Positions 24,492-33,427 are shown, counted from the stretch's first letter. The stretch: 64,000 nucleotides of DNA from Flavobacterium psychraerolatum (GCF_025960985.1 NZ_JAOQMX010000002.1:111757-175756); one strand, 5' to 3'. A program made the numbers and translations. Notes: a model not told the origin generated them from the letters alone.

Positions 24492-27122
24492 ATGGGAAAA
24501 GATTTTGAAATTTTTAAAAACGGTAGCACTTGGCTAAGAGCTGACTTTCATTTACACACAAAGGCGGACAAAGAGTTTGTTTATCGTGGAGAAGATAATT
24601 CATTTGTGACTGATTACGTAAATCAATTGTCTAAAGAAAAAATTGGCGTTGCAGCGATAACAAATCATAATAAATTTGACTTGAATGAATACAATGCACT
24701 CAAAAAAAAATCAAAGAAACAAGAAATCTACTTATTACCAGGAGTTGAGTTATCTGTAAATGACGGAGCAAACGGAATTCATTGCCTTGTTATTTTCAAT
24801 CCGTTAGAATGGCTTGTAAATGGAAATGATTATATCAATCATTTTATAACACAAACGTTTGCAGGAAAACAAAATTTTGAAAATGAAAACGGTCGTTCAA
24901 ATGACAACTTAATTGAAACCATAAAAAAACTTGATGCTTTCGAGAAAGACTATTTCATTATACTGGCTCATATCGAATCAGGTAGTGGTTTTTGTAAAGA
25001 ACTAAACGGAGGACGAATTTCAGAATTGGGTAAGCAGCCAATATTTCGTAAGGCAGTCCTAGGTTTTCAAAAAGTGAGAACGAGAGACATAATTGATAAG
25101 CTTAATCTTTGGTTAGATAATGACTTACCTACTTTTGTGGAAGGCTCAGATGCTAAAAATATTGAACAAATTGGAACAGGTAATTCTATAAATGGAGTAA
25201 CGCAAAAAACCTATTTAAAAATTGGCGCCTTTAATTTTGAAGCAATAAAGTATGCATTAATAGATCAGGAACATAGAAAAGCATCAGAAACCACAGAACC
25301 AATTAATGGATATATTAAATCAATAAGTTTTAAAGGAGGAAAATTAGATGGTTCAACGCTTCATTTTAGCCACTCTATGAATAATTTGATTGGTATAAGA
25401 GGGAGTGGTAAATCATCACTTTTAGAAGCTATTAGATATTCATTGGATATTGATTTAACTAGTCATCAAAATGTTGATTTTGAATATAAAACGAATCTAG
25501 TAAACGCTTTATTAGGAAGTGGTGGGAAAATCACTTCAGTATTGGTTGATGACCAAGGAAAAGAATACATTGCTGAAAAAATTCTTGGAGATAGAACTAA
25601 CATATATAAAGATGGAGAGCTTCAACTTGGACTGAAGCCAAATGCAATTGTAAAAAAACCAATATACTTTGGTCAAAAAGACCTTTCTCAAATAGGAGAT
25701 TCTTTATCAACTGAATATTTAATTAGCAAATTGATTGGAGACCGTTTACTGAACAAAAGACAAGAAGTTGAAGAAAAAACTCAAGATGTTTTACGGATTA
25801 TAAATGAACTCAAAAAAATTGATTCAAAAGTTGCCAGAAAAGCAGATATTGAAGCCAAACAGGCTGAGTTAAAAATTAAAATCCAAGTTTTTAAAGATAA
25901 TGATATTGATAAGAAACTTGAAAAGCAAATTAGCTTTGAGAAAGATGTAAACTTTATTAAAAGAATTGATGATTTTGAAGTTCAGATAATTGATGCGTTA
26001 GATGAATTTATCAAAGAAAATGAAACCTTCGATTCATACAAAAAATATGTTTCAAAAGAGAATACTACTGATGTAGAAAAAATTGTTCAATCATTAATTG
26101 AATTTGAAAAAATATTTGATGGTTTAAATGAAGTTTTGGGCAAACTAATTGATAAACGCTTGGAATTTGCCAAAAAAGACGAAGAATTCCAATTAAAATA
26201 CAATGAGCTTAAAGAAGAGTTTTCTAAAATAAAACGAGATATAAAACTGCCAAATATTCAGGCTGATGACTATGTTAAATATACTAAGGAGCTTGATTTG
26301 TCAAAAGCACAATTATCTGAATTAGAAAAACTTTCAAAAAAGAAAATAGAATTAGAAACTAAATTAAAGCAAACGCTAGTTTCATTACAAAAACTGTGGC
26401 ACAATGAATTTGAAATTGTCCAAGAAGAAATAAAAAAAGTTAATGACGACCAAGATTCAATCAAAATTGCTGTTGCGTTTAAAGGCAACAAACAAGATTT
26501 TAAATCATATTTAAAAGAGAATCTCAGAGGTAGCAATTTATCCGATATTAAAATCCAAAACATAGTTGATAGTTACAATGATTTAATCACAGTTTATGAA
26601 GATTTGAACAACTCAAATAGCATTATTTCATCAAGCCTAACAGATACCCAACTTCATACTTTTAGAGAATATTTTAATTTAAATCTTGAAGCTTTTTTGA
26701 CCTATAGAATTCCTGATAAGTTTGAAATCATTTATCGAAATAGGTCTTTAAACGAACATTCTTTAGGACAAAGAGCTTCCGCTCTAATAATATTTTTATT
26801 AACGCTAAGAGAAAGCGATTTAATAATTATTGACCAACCCGAAGATGATTTAGATAATCAAACTATTTATAATGATGTTATTAAAGTATTAAAAGAATTA
26901 AAAAACACATCTCAATTTATTTTTGCCACACATAATCCTAATATTCCTGTTCTTGGAGATTGCGAACAGGTTGTTTCTTGTAGTTACGACTCTAACTCTA
27001 TAGAGACAAATCTTGGGAGTATTGATGATGTAACAATAAGAAAAGAAATAGTAAACATAATGGAAGGCGGAAAAGAAGCATTTAACAATAGAAAAAGAAT
27101 ATACGAATTATGGACGCATTAG
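24492..27122 (+). CDS. TrlF-type protein: PHP phosphoesterase domain fused to SMC-like ATPase
   Basis: This 876-residue protein has an N-terminal PHP-type metal-dependent phosphoesterase region (ADFHLHTKAD, His20 and His22; VAAITNHNKFD; LPGVELSVNDG). An SMC/ABC-type ATPase follows, with Walker A GIRGSGKSS (residues 301-309), a long coiled coil (about 420-690), signature-like SLGQRASAL and Walker B DLIIIDQPEDDLDNQ (from residue 776). This is the layout of TrlF-family AAA-like ATPases, found in many defence contexts. It likely senses DNA or a phage product and cuts nucleic acid or a nucleotide. It overlaps the next gene by 13 bases. Confidence 0.88.
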   Translation: MGKDFEIFKNGSTWLRADFHLHTKADKEFVYRGEDNSFVTDYVNQLSKEKIGVAAITNHNKFDLNEYNALKKKSKKQEIYLLPGVELSVNDGANGIHCLVIFNPLEWLVNGNDYINHFITQTFAGKQNFENENGRSNDNLIETIKKLDAFEKDYFIILAHIESGSGFCKELNGGRISELGKQPIFRKAVLGFQKVRTRDIIDKLNLWLDNDLPTFVEGSDAKNIEQIGTGNSINGVTQKTYLKIGAFNFEAIKYALIDQEHRKASETTEPINGYIKSISFKGGKLDGSTLHFSHSMNNLIGIRGSGKSSLLEAIRYSLDIDLTSHQNVDFEYKTNLVNALLGSGGKITSVLVDDQGKEYIAEKILGDRTNIYKDGELQLGLKPNAIVKKPIYFGQKDLSQIGDSLSTEYLISKLIGDRLLNKRQEVEEKTQDVLRIINELKKIDSKVARKADIEAKQAELKIKIQVFKDNDIDKKLEKQISFEKDVNFIKRIDDFEVQIIDALDEFIKENETFDSYKKYVSKENTTDVEKIVQSLIEFEKIFDGLNEVLGKLIDKRLEFAKKDEEFQLKYNELKEEFSKIKRDIKLPNIQADDYVKYTKELDLSKAQLSELEKLSKKKIELETKLKQTLVSLQKLWHNEFEIVQEEIKKVNDDQDSIKIAVAFKGNKQDFKSYLKENLRGSNLSDIKIQNIVDSYNDLITVYEDLNNSNSIISSSLTDTQLHTFREYFNLNLEAFLTYRIPDKFEIIYRNRSLNEHSLGQRASALIIFLLTLRESDLIIIDQPEDDLDNQTIYNDVIKVLKELKNTSQFIFATHNPNIPVLGDCEQVVSCSYDSNSIETNLGSIDDVTIRKEIVNIMEGGKEAFNNRKRIYELWTH

Positions 27123-28267
27123 AATTATTGGATTTAATTCAAAAAGGAGAATCAAGCGTTGTGCAATTTAAAGTCCGCGTTAATGACGCTTACAAAATAG
27201 GCACAGAGATGGTTGCGTTTTCAAACACCAAAGGTGGTTTAATTATCATAGGAATTGACGATAAAACAGGTGATATTCAAGGTTTATCATTTGAAGAAAT
27301 AGCACAGACCAATCAACTTTTATCTAATGCTGCTTCTGATAATGTCAAGCCTCAAATTTTTATTGAAACAGAAACACTCGAAGTAGATAAGAATAATATA
27401 GTTATAGCGAAAATCTTTGAGGGACAAAGTAAGCCTCATACAGATAATAAAGGCGTAATTTGGTTAAAAAATGGCTCTGACAAACGTAAGGTTGTGGCAA
27501 GAGAAGAAATGGCAAGATTACTGCAAGATAGCGGAAATCTTTTCGCTGATGAAACCATAGTTAATGGAACAACTGTAAATGATATTAACGAAGAGTTGTT
27601 TAAAGAATTTATATTTGAAAAAACTAAAAAAACAATCGAGGAAATAGGACAATCAACTTCGAAAGTTCTTTCAAATCTTGGAATGATAAAAGAAGGAAAA
27701 ATTAGCCTAGGTGGATTACTATTGTTCGGAAAAAACCCTCAAAAACTTAGACCAACTTTTACAGTACAATGTGTTTCATTTGTTGGAAATAACATAAGCT
27801 CAACAGAATATAGAGATAAGGAAGAGCCATTCACAGGAAATTTAAAGGAGCTTTATGAAAAAACTCTTTCTTTTATAACCCGAAACTTAAAAAAGAAACA
27901 AATAAAGGAAGGATTTAATTCACAGTCTGAATTAGAAATTCCAATCCAGACAATTGAAGAGTTGCTTGTAAACGCCTTAATTCATAGAGACTACTTTATT
28001 TTATCAAGTATTAAAGTATTCATATTTGATAATAGAATTGAAATAATAAGTCCAGGAAAACTTCCAAACACTCTTACTATTGATAATATTAAAATTGGAA
28101 CTTCCATTCCTCGAAATCCAATATTATTTACAAATGCTAGATGCATTCTTCCATTTGTGGGTGTTGGAAGTGGAATACCCAGAGCAATTGAAAATTCGCC
28201 AGATTTGGAATTAATAAACGATGTTGATAGAGAAGTGTTTATATCAATAATAAAACGAACAGAATAA
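27110..28267 (+). CDS. AlbA_2/Schlafen-like protein with C-terminal GHKL-like (HATPase_c_4) domain
   Basis: This 385-residue protein has an N-terminal AlbA_2 (divergent AAA-4, Schlafen-like) domain with GTEMVAFSNTKGGLIIIGID. The usual acidic residue of the ESxxxEFK motif is Gln here (GESSVVQFK). The C-terminal part (EELLVNALIHRDYF, NRIEIISPGKLPNTL, GSGIPRAIE) matches the ATP-binding C-terminal domain of RecG-like/HATPase_c_4 proteins. It overlaps the TrlF-type gene by 13 bases, so the two are translated together. In human SLFN and bacterial relatives such domains cut tRNA or DNA; here the activity is unknown. Confidence 0.87.
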   Translation: MDALELLDLIQKGESSVVQFKVRVNDAYKIGTEMVAFSNTKGGLIIIGIDDKTGDIQGLSFEEIAQTNQLLSNAASDNVKPQIFIETETLEVDKNNIVIAKIFEGQSKPHTDNKGVIWLKNGSDKRKVVAREEMARLLQDSGNLFADETIVNGTTVNDINEELFKEFIFEKTKKTIEEIGQSTSKVLSNLGMIKEGKISLGGLLLFGKNPQKLRPTFTVQCVSFVGNNISSTEYRDKEEPFTGNLKELYEKTLSFITRNLKKKQIKEGFNSQSELEIPIQTIEELLVNALIHRDYFILSSIKVFIFDNRIEIISPGKLPNTLTIDNIKIGTSIPRNPILFTNARCILPFVGVGSGIPRAIENSPDLELINDVDREVFISIIKRTE

Positions 28268-28442
28268 AAAGCTAACATTCGCTCCACAAAGAATAATTCC
28301 CACTATAATTTTCAAACGGCAACGACATCGTGAACGCTGCGCAAATATCTCCACCTGTGCGATTCCGATAGCTATCGGAACCCGACTTCGTACCCGTTCC
28401 TATTTACCATTTCAATATAACCAACTTTCTATCACTAAACAT
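28268..28442. repeat. Dispersed repeat R2, copy a
   Basis: The segment from about 28278 (CACAAAGAATAATTCC... ACATCGTGAACGCTGCGCAA) recurs in degenerate form at 37190-37250 and 42438-42500. It is followed by a palindromic word CCGATAGCTATCGG. It begins right after the cassette's last stop and may mark the cassette boundary. Confidence 0.55.
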
Positions 28443-28473
28443 AAAAAAGCACAACTCTCGTTGTGCTTTTTTT
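28443..28473 (+). terminator. Terminator after the defence-like cassette
   Basis: AAAAAAGCACAAC and GTTGTGCTTTTTTT form perfect arms around a TCTC loop, about 175 bases after the AlbA_2 gene. Its A and T tracts allow function in both directions. Confidence 0.85.
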
Positions 28474-28717
28474 AATCTGTTATGGTTTACTCATTGTTGT
28501 GGGTACGAAGTCAGAGACATTGGCATAATAGCACTTAGATTTTTAAGAACACACCGCAGAGCTGGGTTTTATTTCACCTAACAAATTGCCGCTTTTTTAT
28601 ACTCTACTATACCCTTTTCGGCAATTAACAGAAGCTTTTTTAATTACTTATAAATTTAAGATATTGATAATTAATTGTTTTGAGTTATTTCTAAGGATTG
28701 ACTAAGTAGTTGATGTA
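28474..28717. other. Non-coding gap
   Basis: This stretch lies between the cassette terminator and the convergent toxin-antitoxin pair. I see no gene or repeat in it. Confidence 0.35.
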
Positions 28718-29215
28718 TTATATACATTCCTCCATCAATCTTTTAGATATTTCTTCTTTTTTTACATTATCAATTGAATCACATAATTGTACATATTTAT
28801 AAACCACTTTTGTGTTATCTAAACACATTTTTATTAATCGACCACTAGACAAGGAAGTAATACCCTCATTCTCTATATTAGAAATAGTATTTTTACTAAA
28901 ACCTAATATAACACTAAATGTAGATGCCGAAATTTTATATTTATTTCTAAAATGTATAATTTCACTTGGAGAAGCAGCACCTTTAGCAATATGATATGCA
29001 TTTTTCAATGCTTTAATGTTCCTTTCCATTTGACTTTTGGTATAATGCTTATCTTTCAAGTCTTTGTTTATCAATCCAGTATCCTCATCTACAATATAGT
29101 CTAAGTAAAATGCTTCATTATATACTAACTTGATTCCTTTATATACTTTTTCTACAACAGCATATAATTCGTCAGTAGTACTATTTTCTCTTGTTAATAT
29201 TTTTTTAGCTTCCAT
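28718..29215 (-). CDS. HTH antitoxin of an MqsR-like pair
   Basis: This protein is 165 residues from the chosen ATG at 29215 (MEAKKILTRENSTT); upstream in-frame codons overlap the toxin gene. The N-terminal half is helical and acidic. The C-terminal half is a clear HTH (IIHFRNKYKISASTFSVILG, then FSKNTISNIEN) of the type seen in YgiT/MqsA-like antitoxins. It lacks the CxxC zinc motifs of E. coli MqsA. It starts 4 bases after the toxin stop. The toxin-then-antitoxin order is that of mqsRA. Confidence 0.72.
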   Translation of the reverse strand: MEAKKILTRENSTTDELYAVVEKVYKGIKLVYNEAFYLDYIVDEDTGLINKDLKDKHYTKSQMERNIKALKNAYHIAKGAASPSEIIHFRNKYKISASTFSVILGFSKNTISNIENEGITSLSSGRLIKMCLDNTKVVYKYVQLCDSIDNVKKEEISKRLMEECI

Positions 29216-29219
29216 AATT

Positions 29220-29603
29220 TTAATTTTTAAAAGGTTGCGCCATTGGGTGATTTGGCAAATGATTTGAAAATAATAATATCTGTAAACCATTAACTTCTAG
29301 TCCATATTTTAAATAAATCTCTACATTGCTTTTTCCAATTTTAGTACAAAAGGCACATACTTCAAAATCGCCAGAACCTGAAGGATCAATTCCTCTGTAA
29401 TAATTTTCAGGCGTCAGATTTTCTATAGCTTTCTCAATATCTTCAATTTCAATTTCGAAATCTAAAGCTAGATCTTGCAATTCCAAATTAGCTTTTCTAG
29501 TAAAAGTTATTTCTACACCATCAGAAATTCTTTTTCTAGTTTCGTCCAAGAATTCTTGTATCAAAGCAATATTATCTGCAGTATTTGGTAACTCTAACAT
29601 CAT
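29220..29603 (-). CDS. MqsR-like toxin
   Basis: This 127-residue protein has a RelE/MqsR-like layout. FTRKANLELQDLALDFEIEI and IEKAIENLTPENYYRGIDP resemble the MqsR segments for the alpha-helix and the catalytic region, and the end (NVEIYLKYGL, LQILLFSNHLP) matches its terminal strands. MqsR-type toxins cut mRNA at GCU. The identification rests on pattern and on the paired HTH gene, so a broader RelE-superfamily label is safer. Confidence 0.65.
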   Translation of the reverse strand: MMLELPNTADNIALIQEFLDETRKRISDGVEITFTRKANLELQDLALDFEIEIEDIEKAIENLTPENYYRGIDPSGSGDFEVCAFCTKIGKSNVEIYLKYGLEVNGLQILLFSNHLPNHPMAQPFKN

Positions 29604-29628
29604 TTGAGCTCGGTTTTAAAATATAATA

Positions 29629-29667
29629 CAAATATACATATTAAAATTAAATTCCCAATCATTGGGA
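29629..29667 (-). promoter_or_regulatory. Promoter and palindromic operator of the MqsR-like pair
   Basis: On the minus strand, TTG (29656-29658) and TATATTTG (29629-29636) are 19 bases apart. A perfect 15-base palindrome TCCCAATCATTGGGA (29653-29667) covers the -33 element, so a dimer bound there would block transcription. The HTH antitoxin is the natural candidate. Confidence 0.7.
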
Positions 29668-29695
29668 GGAACATTATTCGCTAAGTACTCATAGA

Positions 29696-29900
29696 ATACG
29701 CAATGACCCTTGATTGGGGAGGCTCGTTGTACATGCGTGTGTGAGATTCTTTCAGAATGACAAACTAGGTAGATTTGCTTTGCGTTTCGTTGGGTGCATT
29801 AAAGCGCCTAAACTTATATGTTCTTTAATTTCTTAAATGGTTTAAAAGTCTCAAAGAAGATAAAAACTTAAATAGCTTATATGGTTAAAAAAAGCCAATC
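29696..29900. repeat. Dispersed repeat R1, copy a
   Basis: This ~200-base repeat contains the words GCAATGAC, GGCTCGTTGTACATGCGTG, CAGAATGACAAACTAGGTAG, GCGTTTCGTTGGGTGCATTA and AAATGGTTTAAAAG. It matches 29980-30185 and 42640-42840 along most of its length, and the 5' part also matches 31963-32010. No ORF runs through it. Confidence 0.75.
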
Positions 29901-29979
29901 TAGAGTAAGTACCAATATTATTCCTTTAAAATCAAATCTACAACTCAATTAAAATTAACTCACTGTACGTGATTGTTGC

Positions 29980-30185
29980 GTTCCTCGCAATGACACTGGT
30001 TGCGGATGCTCGTTGTGTATGCGTGAGTGAGATTGTTGCAGAATGATAAACTAGGTGGATTTGCTTTGCGTTTCGTTGGGTGCATTAAAGCGCCAAAAGG
30101 TATATGTTCTTATATTTCTTAAATGGTTTAAAATTCACAAAGAAGATAAAAACTTAAATGGCTTATAGGGTTAAAAAAGCCAATC
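29980..30185. repeat. Dispersed repeat R1, copy b
   Basis: Second R1 copy, about 80 bases after copy a and in the same orientation. The shared order of words (GCAATGACAC, GATGCTCGTTGTGTATGCG, AAACTAGGTGGATTTGCTTT, GGTGCATTAAAGCGCC, AAAACTTAAATGGCTTAT) shows it is a tandem neighbour of copy a. The sequence just before it (CTTTAAAATCAAATCTACAA) also precedes the copy at 42.6 kb, so the full repeat unit is longer. Confidence 0.75.
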
Positions 30186-30253
30186 CAAAGCAAGCCATTA
30201 TAATAATCAGTTAAATTAAAATCCATCCGATTTACAAAATAGTACAATTGCAA

Positions 30254-30301
30254 AATCGAGCGAAGTCAATAATCAATAATAGATTTCGGCTTCGCTCGAT
30301 T
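30254..30301. terminator. Hairpin downstream of the quinone reductase gene
   Basis: Perfect 12-bp arms AATCGAGCGAAG and CTTCGCTCGATT are separated by 24 bases. It lies about 60 bases past the stop of the minus-strand NAD(P)H reductase gene. A U tract is weak, so terminator function is likely but not certain. Confidence 0.5.
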
Positions 30302-30358
30302 GTTTACTAATAGATTGTTTTATAGATCTAAAAATCAACTTTTAGAAAGTCATAGTAA

Positions 30359-30955
30359 TTACATCTTCAAAGTAATTTTGTTTAAAAAGCCACTGTAATT
30401 TTCTAATTCCAGAGGTACATCTGCATTTTTTTCCATATCGTGAAAATGGTGTGTACCTATCAGTTCCATACCCGTAAAAGCATTCATTCTGTGAAACCCA
30501 AACATAACCCCTTCATCAACACTTTTTTGATCAAAAAACTCATTTTCTAAGGTAAAAGCTGTTTTGGGTGCGTTCCAACTAGTGGTGAGTATGTATTTTT
30601 TTCCGTGCATCAATCCACCAGTTCCGTAGTTGATATCTGGATTTGTTCTGCTTCTTCCGTCGCTTTTATAAATTCCGTTTTGATGCCCTTCGGTAAAAAC
30701 TTCATCGATATATTTTTTGAAACCAAATGGAATCTGAAACCACCAAATAGGGGTGTGGTAGATAACGATATCTGCCCATTTAAATTTTTCTACTTCTTCC
30801 TTTGCATCATAATCGTCACCAACCTGAGTAGATTTTACAGCAAAATTCTCACTTGAATCAAAGTAACCAACTGTATTATTGAAAAGTGTTTCGTTAAATC
30901 GACCTCCAGAATGTGCAAATGGATGACTTCCATTTATTATAAATATATTTTTCAT
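30359..30955 (-). CDS. MdaB-like NAD(P)H-quinone reductase
   Basis: This 198-residue flavodoxin-fold protein has the FMN/FAD phosphate loop in INGSHPFAHSGGRFNETL, YHTPIWWFQIPFGFKKYIDE and GGLMHGKKYILTTSWN. It fits the MdaB (modulator of drug activity B) family, which reduces quinones by two electrons. It is divergent from a LysR regulator with an inverted repeat between them, so the regulator probably controls it. Confidence 0.88.
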   Translation of the reverse strand: MKNIFIINGSHPFAHSGGRFNETLFNNTVGYFDSSENFAVKSTQVGDDYDAKEEVEKFKWADIVIYHTPIWWFQIPFGFKKYIDEVFTEGHQNGIYKSDGRSRTNPDINYGTGGLMHGKKYILTTSWNAPKTAFTLENEFFDQKSVDEGVMFGFHRMNAFTGMELIGTHHFHDMEKNADVPLELENYSGFLNKITLKM

Positions 30956-30994
30956 CTTTCTTTGTTTAATTATGGGACAAAATTAAGTTGATTT

Positions 30995-31029
30995 TTTGTA
31001 TTGTAAAAATAATACAAATCATACCTTTG
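30995..31029. promoter_or_regulatory. Divergent regulatory region, LysR site
   Basis: Inverted repeat TTTGTATT (30995-31002) / AATACAAA (31011-31018), with an 8-base spacer, fits a LysR-type T-N11-A site. TACCTTTG (31022-31029), with TTG about 18 bases upstream, is the LysR gene promoter. For the divergent reductase gene, CAAAATTA (30978-30985) is the complement of a TAATTTTG -7 box, with no TTG at the usual distance, which suggests it needs activation. Confidence 0.6.
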
Positions 31030-31048
31030 TATTATAATATTTATAGTT

Positions 31049-31951
31049 ATGGTAAATTTAGAATGGTATAGAACGTTTAAAGAAGTATATGAAAACGGCA
31101 CTTTGACTAAAGCGTCAATTGCTTTATACTCCTCTCAGCCTGGTGTTAGCGTGCACTTGAATGCCTTAGAAGCCTATGTTGGGAAAAAATTATTTGAACG
31201 CACTTCGAGAAAAATGATTCCTACGGAGGATGGGAAATTTTTATACGAATACATTATAGAATCGCTGAACAAGCTGGAAATTGCCGAACAGCATTTTAAA
31301 AGAACCACGCAAGAAACAAATCCTTCAATAAATATTGGTATGTGTTCTGAGATGTTCCAACTCATTATTGAACCCGAAATTCCGAAGTTGGATTTTGACC
31401 TAGTGGCGCGATTTGGTGCGCATACCGATTTAATAAAAGACTTGAATAATGGCATTTTAGATTTAGTAATTACGCCCAGAAAACAAAATGATAAAAAATC
31501 GCCGGTGGAGTATGTCCCTTTTTCGAAAGAAAGAATTATTCTAATTGCAGGAAATAAAACGGATACGACCGAGATAAAAAAGCAGATCGAAGCTAATAAT
31601 TTGAATGCCTTAGAAGCAGAATTATTGAAAAAGAGTTGGTATAGTTCCTCCAACGAAATGGAGCATTTTAGACGTTTTTGGTTTGAGAATTTCAATAAAA
31701 AACCTTCTTTCAAACCCAACTATATTTTGCCTAATATCACGTCTATCATTCGATGTTTATCTAATGAAAACGGATTGGCATTAGTGCCTGATTTTCTATG
31801 TCAAAAGGAGATTTCGAGTAAAGAGATCAATTTAGTTTGGGAAGGAAAAGTAAAAACCGAAAACACCTTGTATTTTGCCTCAAGAACAGATTTGAAATAC
31901 AAGAAAGAACTAGAAGTGCTTCGAAATATATTTACAGCAAAGATGAAGTAA
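31049..31951 (+). CDS. LysR-family transcriptional regulator
   Basis: This 300-residue regulator has the N-terminal winged HTH (LEWYRTFKEVYENGTLTKAS, ALYSSQPGVSVHLNALEAYV, GKKLFERTSRKMIPTEDG) and a periplasmic-binding-type effector domain after about residue 90. It is divergent from the MdaB-like reductase at 94 bases distance, the standard LysR/target arrangement. The effector is unknown; a quinone or redox-active compound is plausible. Confidence 0.9.
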   Translation: MVNLEWYRTFKEVYENGTLTKASIALYSSQPGVSVHLNALEAYVGKKLFERTSRKMIPTEDGKFLYEYIIESLNKLEIAEQHFKRTTQETNPSINIGMCSEMFQLIIEPEIPKLDFDLVARFGAHTDLIKDLNNGILDLVITPRKQNDKKSPVEYVPFSKERIILIAGNKTDTTEIKKQIEANNLNALEAELLKKSWYSSSNEMEHFRRFWFENFNKKPSFKPNYILPNITSIIRCLSNENGLALVPDFLCQKEISSKEINLVWEGKVKTENTLYFASRTDLKYKKELEVLRNIFTAKMK

Positions 31952-31962
31952 ACACAATGCAC

Positions 31963-32010
31963 CCCGCAATGACTCTGATTGCGGATGCTCGTTGTGAATG
32001 CGTGTGTGTG
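31963..32010. repeat. Dispersed repeat R1, partial copy
   Basis: The words CCGCAATGACTCTGATTGCG and ATGCTCGTTGTGAATGCGTG match the 5' part of the R1 repeats at 29.7, 30.0 and 42.6 kb. The 3' two thirds are missing. Confidence 0.65.
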
Positions 32011-32056
32011 ATTCTTTAAATTATTCTCCAGTTGTTTAAATTGTATACTTAAAAAA

Positions 32057-32079
32057 AAATCCTAGGATTTCCAGGATTT
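32057..32079. terminator. Short terminator between convergent genes
   Basis: AAATCCT and AGGATTT arms are preceded by nine A residues and followed by CTTTATA. They lie between the convergent LysR and SnoaL-like genes. Confidence 0.55.
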
Positions 32080-32167
32080 CTTTATATACTTCGCTGTAGC
32101 GATTGTATTTTTTTTCTATTCAAAAATTCGCCCGTTAATTACATTACTAAGGCTTACTTTTCAAAAA

Positions 32168-32665
32168 CTATGCTTTTATGATCTGTTCAGCTTTCAGTTG
32201 ATAGTCTAGATATAAAGTTTTGTTCATTTCGAACATATCAATAAAGCCACCCACTTCAATCATTTTTAATAAGCTAAGATTGCATTTTTGAATACGTGGA
32301 AAGGCTTCGCCATTGTCAATACAAGTAATTTCATAATGACCTTTTGCGTGTAAAACGATTTTACCGTCTTGCACGTGCTGATAGATGTAATTAAAACTTA
32401 ATGAGGCTGTTATATCATCAATAAGGGTAACTGTCATTTCAAATGGTCGGTGCGAATGTCCCCAATCTTTATTCAATTCGTTAAAGCTGTTTTCAAATGC
32501 TGCCACGCCTTCTAGGTTTCCACTAGGACTCAACCATTCAAAACCATCTTTATAAAGTAATTCACTTACCAAAGAAAAATCGGTATTCTTGCTTTCATAC
32601 AATGAAAAGAAACGGTGCATCATTGCTTTGACTCTATAAATTCGCTGTTGTTCAAAAGCTTCCAT
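32168..32665 (-). CDS. SnoaL/NTF2-like protein
   Basis: From the ATG at 32665 this is 165 residues; the frame extends upstream to an ATG at 32734, but a -7-like box (TTCCTTTG, 32691-32698) lies in between, favouring the shorter form. The fold pattern (MMHRFFSLYESKNTDFSLVS, DGFEWLSPSGNLEGVAAFEN, then AKGHYEITCIDNGEAFPRIQ) is that of NTF2-like polyketide-cyclase/SnoaL proteins. No catalytic residues can be assigned. It lies downstream of a Crp/Fnr regulator gene in the same direction. Confidence 0.65.
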   Translation of the reverse strand: MEAFEQQRIYRVKAMMHRFFSLYESKNTDFSLVSELLYKDGFEWLSPSGNLEGVAAFENSFNELNKDWGHSHRPFEMTVTLIDDITASLSFNYIYQHVQDGKIVLHAKGHYEITCIDNGEAFPRIQKCNLSLLKMIEVGGFIDMFEMNKTLYLDYQLKAEQIIKA

Positions 32666-32740
32666 ATATTTTTGTATTAATTTATATTCGCAAAGGAACC
32701 GTTTTTTTAAGATAACGGACTTGTCATTTGGCAATTAATA

Positions 32741-33319
32741 CTAAATGATGGCAATTGATTTTCGAATTCTACTCAAAGAGAAGGGTGTTATTCCTAAAAA
32801 GGAAGCCACATGATTTAAAGGTACTCTTTGTAAGATGGACGGATAGGTTTTTAAAAATTTTAAATAAGAATCCTTGGCATCGAGATTAAGTAAACTTCGT
32901 TGAAAATTGATTTTATTTACTAATGTTTCATTGACTATTTTTTGAAAAGAATTTTCCCATTCTGGTATTTCCGCACAAAACAAATCCCATGATGCTCTCG
33001 AAAACTGAATAACCTCGCAATTTGTTTCTGCTTGTATCGAACCCGAACTTACAGAAAATTCGAAAAAGCTGGTGATATTACAAACAAAATCGTTCTCTTT
33101 CATAAAATACGACGTTATTTCATTTCCTTTAAGATCCATAAAACAAAAGCGAAAAACACCACTTATTAAAAATGCCATTTGGTCGCATTTATCACCACTT
33201 TCAATAAAAAAATCCGAAGCTTTATAGTGCTTTAGTTCAGAATGATTAAGTATCAATGTTGTATTTTCATCAGATAACTTGATGTAATTACTCAGATGTT
33301 GGATTAAGTCATTTTGCAT
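32741..33319 (-). CDS. Crp/Fnr-family regulator
   Basis: From the ATG at 33319 this is 192 residues with an N-terminal cNMP-binding-like beta-roll (IESGDKCDQMAFLISGVFRF) and a C-terminal winged HTH (VPLNHVASFLGITPFSLSRI). The longer frame to 33400 adds a hydrophobic stretch not seen in the family. The conserved Arg of cAMP-binding CRP is not evident, so the ligand is unknown. It likely controls the SnoaL-like gene just downstream. Confidence 0.85.
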   Translation of the reverse strand: MQNDLIQHLSNYIKLSDENTTLILNHSELKHYKASDFFIESGDKCDQMAFLISGVFRFCFMDLKGNEITSYFMKENDFVCNITSFFEFSVSSGSIQAETNCEVIQFSRASWDLFCAEIPEWENSFQKIVNETLVNKINFQRSLLNLDAKDSYLKFLKTYPSILQRVPLNHVASFLGITPFSLSRIRKSIAII

Positions 33320-33427
33320 AGTAATCAATAAAATTATTTTAGATAGCATGAGATGGTATGCAACTAAGTATATTGTTTTTTGTTTAGAATAGTTAGGCAA
33401 CCGCCTATTTAAACGCTTCCTAGATCG

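Noticed and set aside
28360..28385. CCGATAGCTATCGG as an operator
   Set aside because: It is a short palindrome inside repeat DNA, not placed at a promoter, and similar words are frequent in such genomes.
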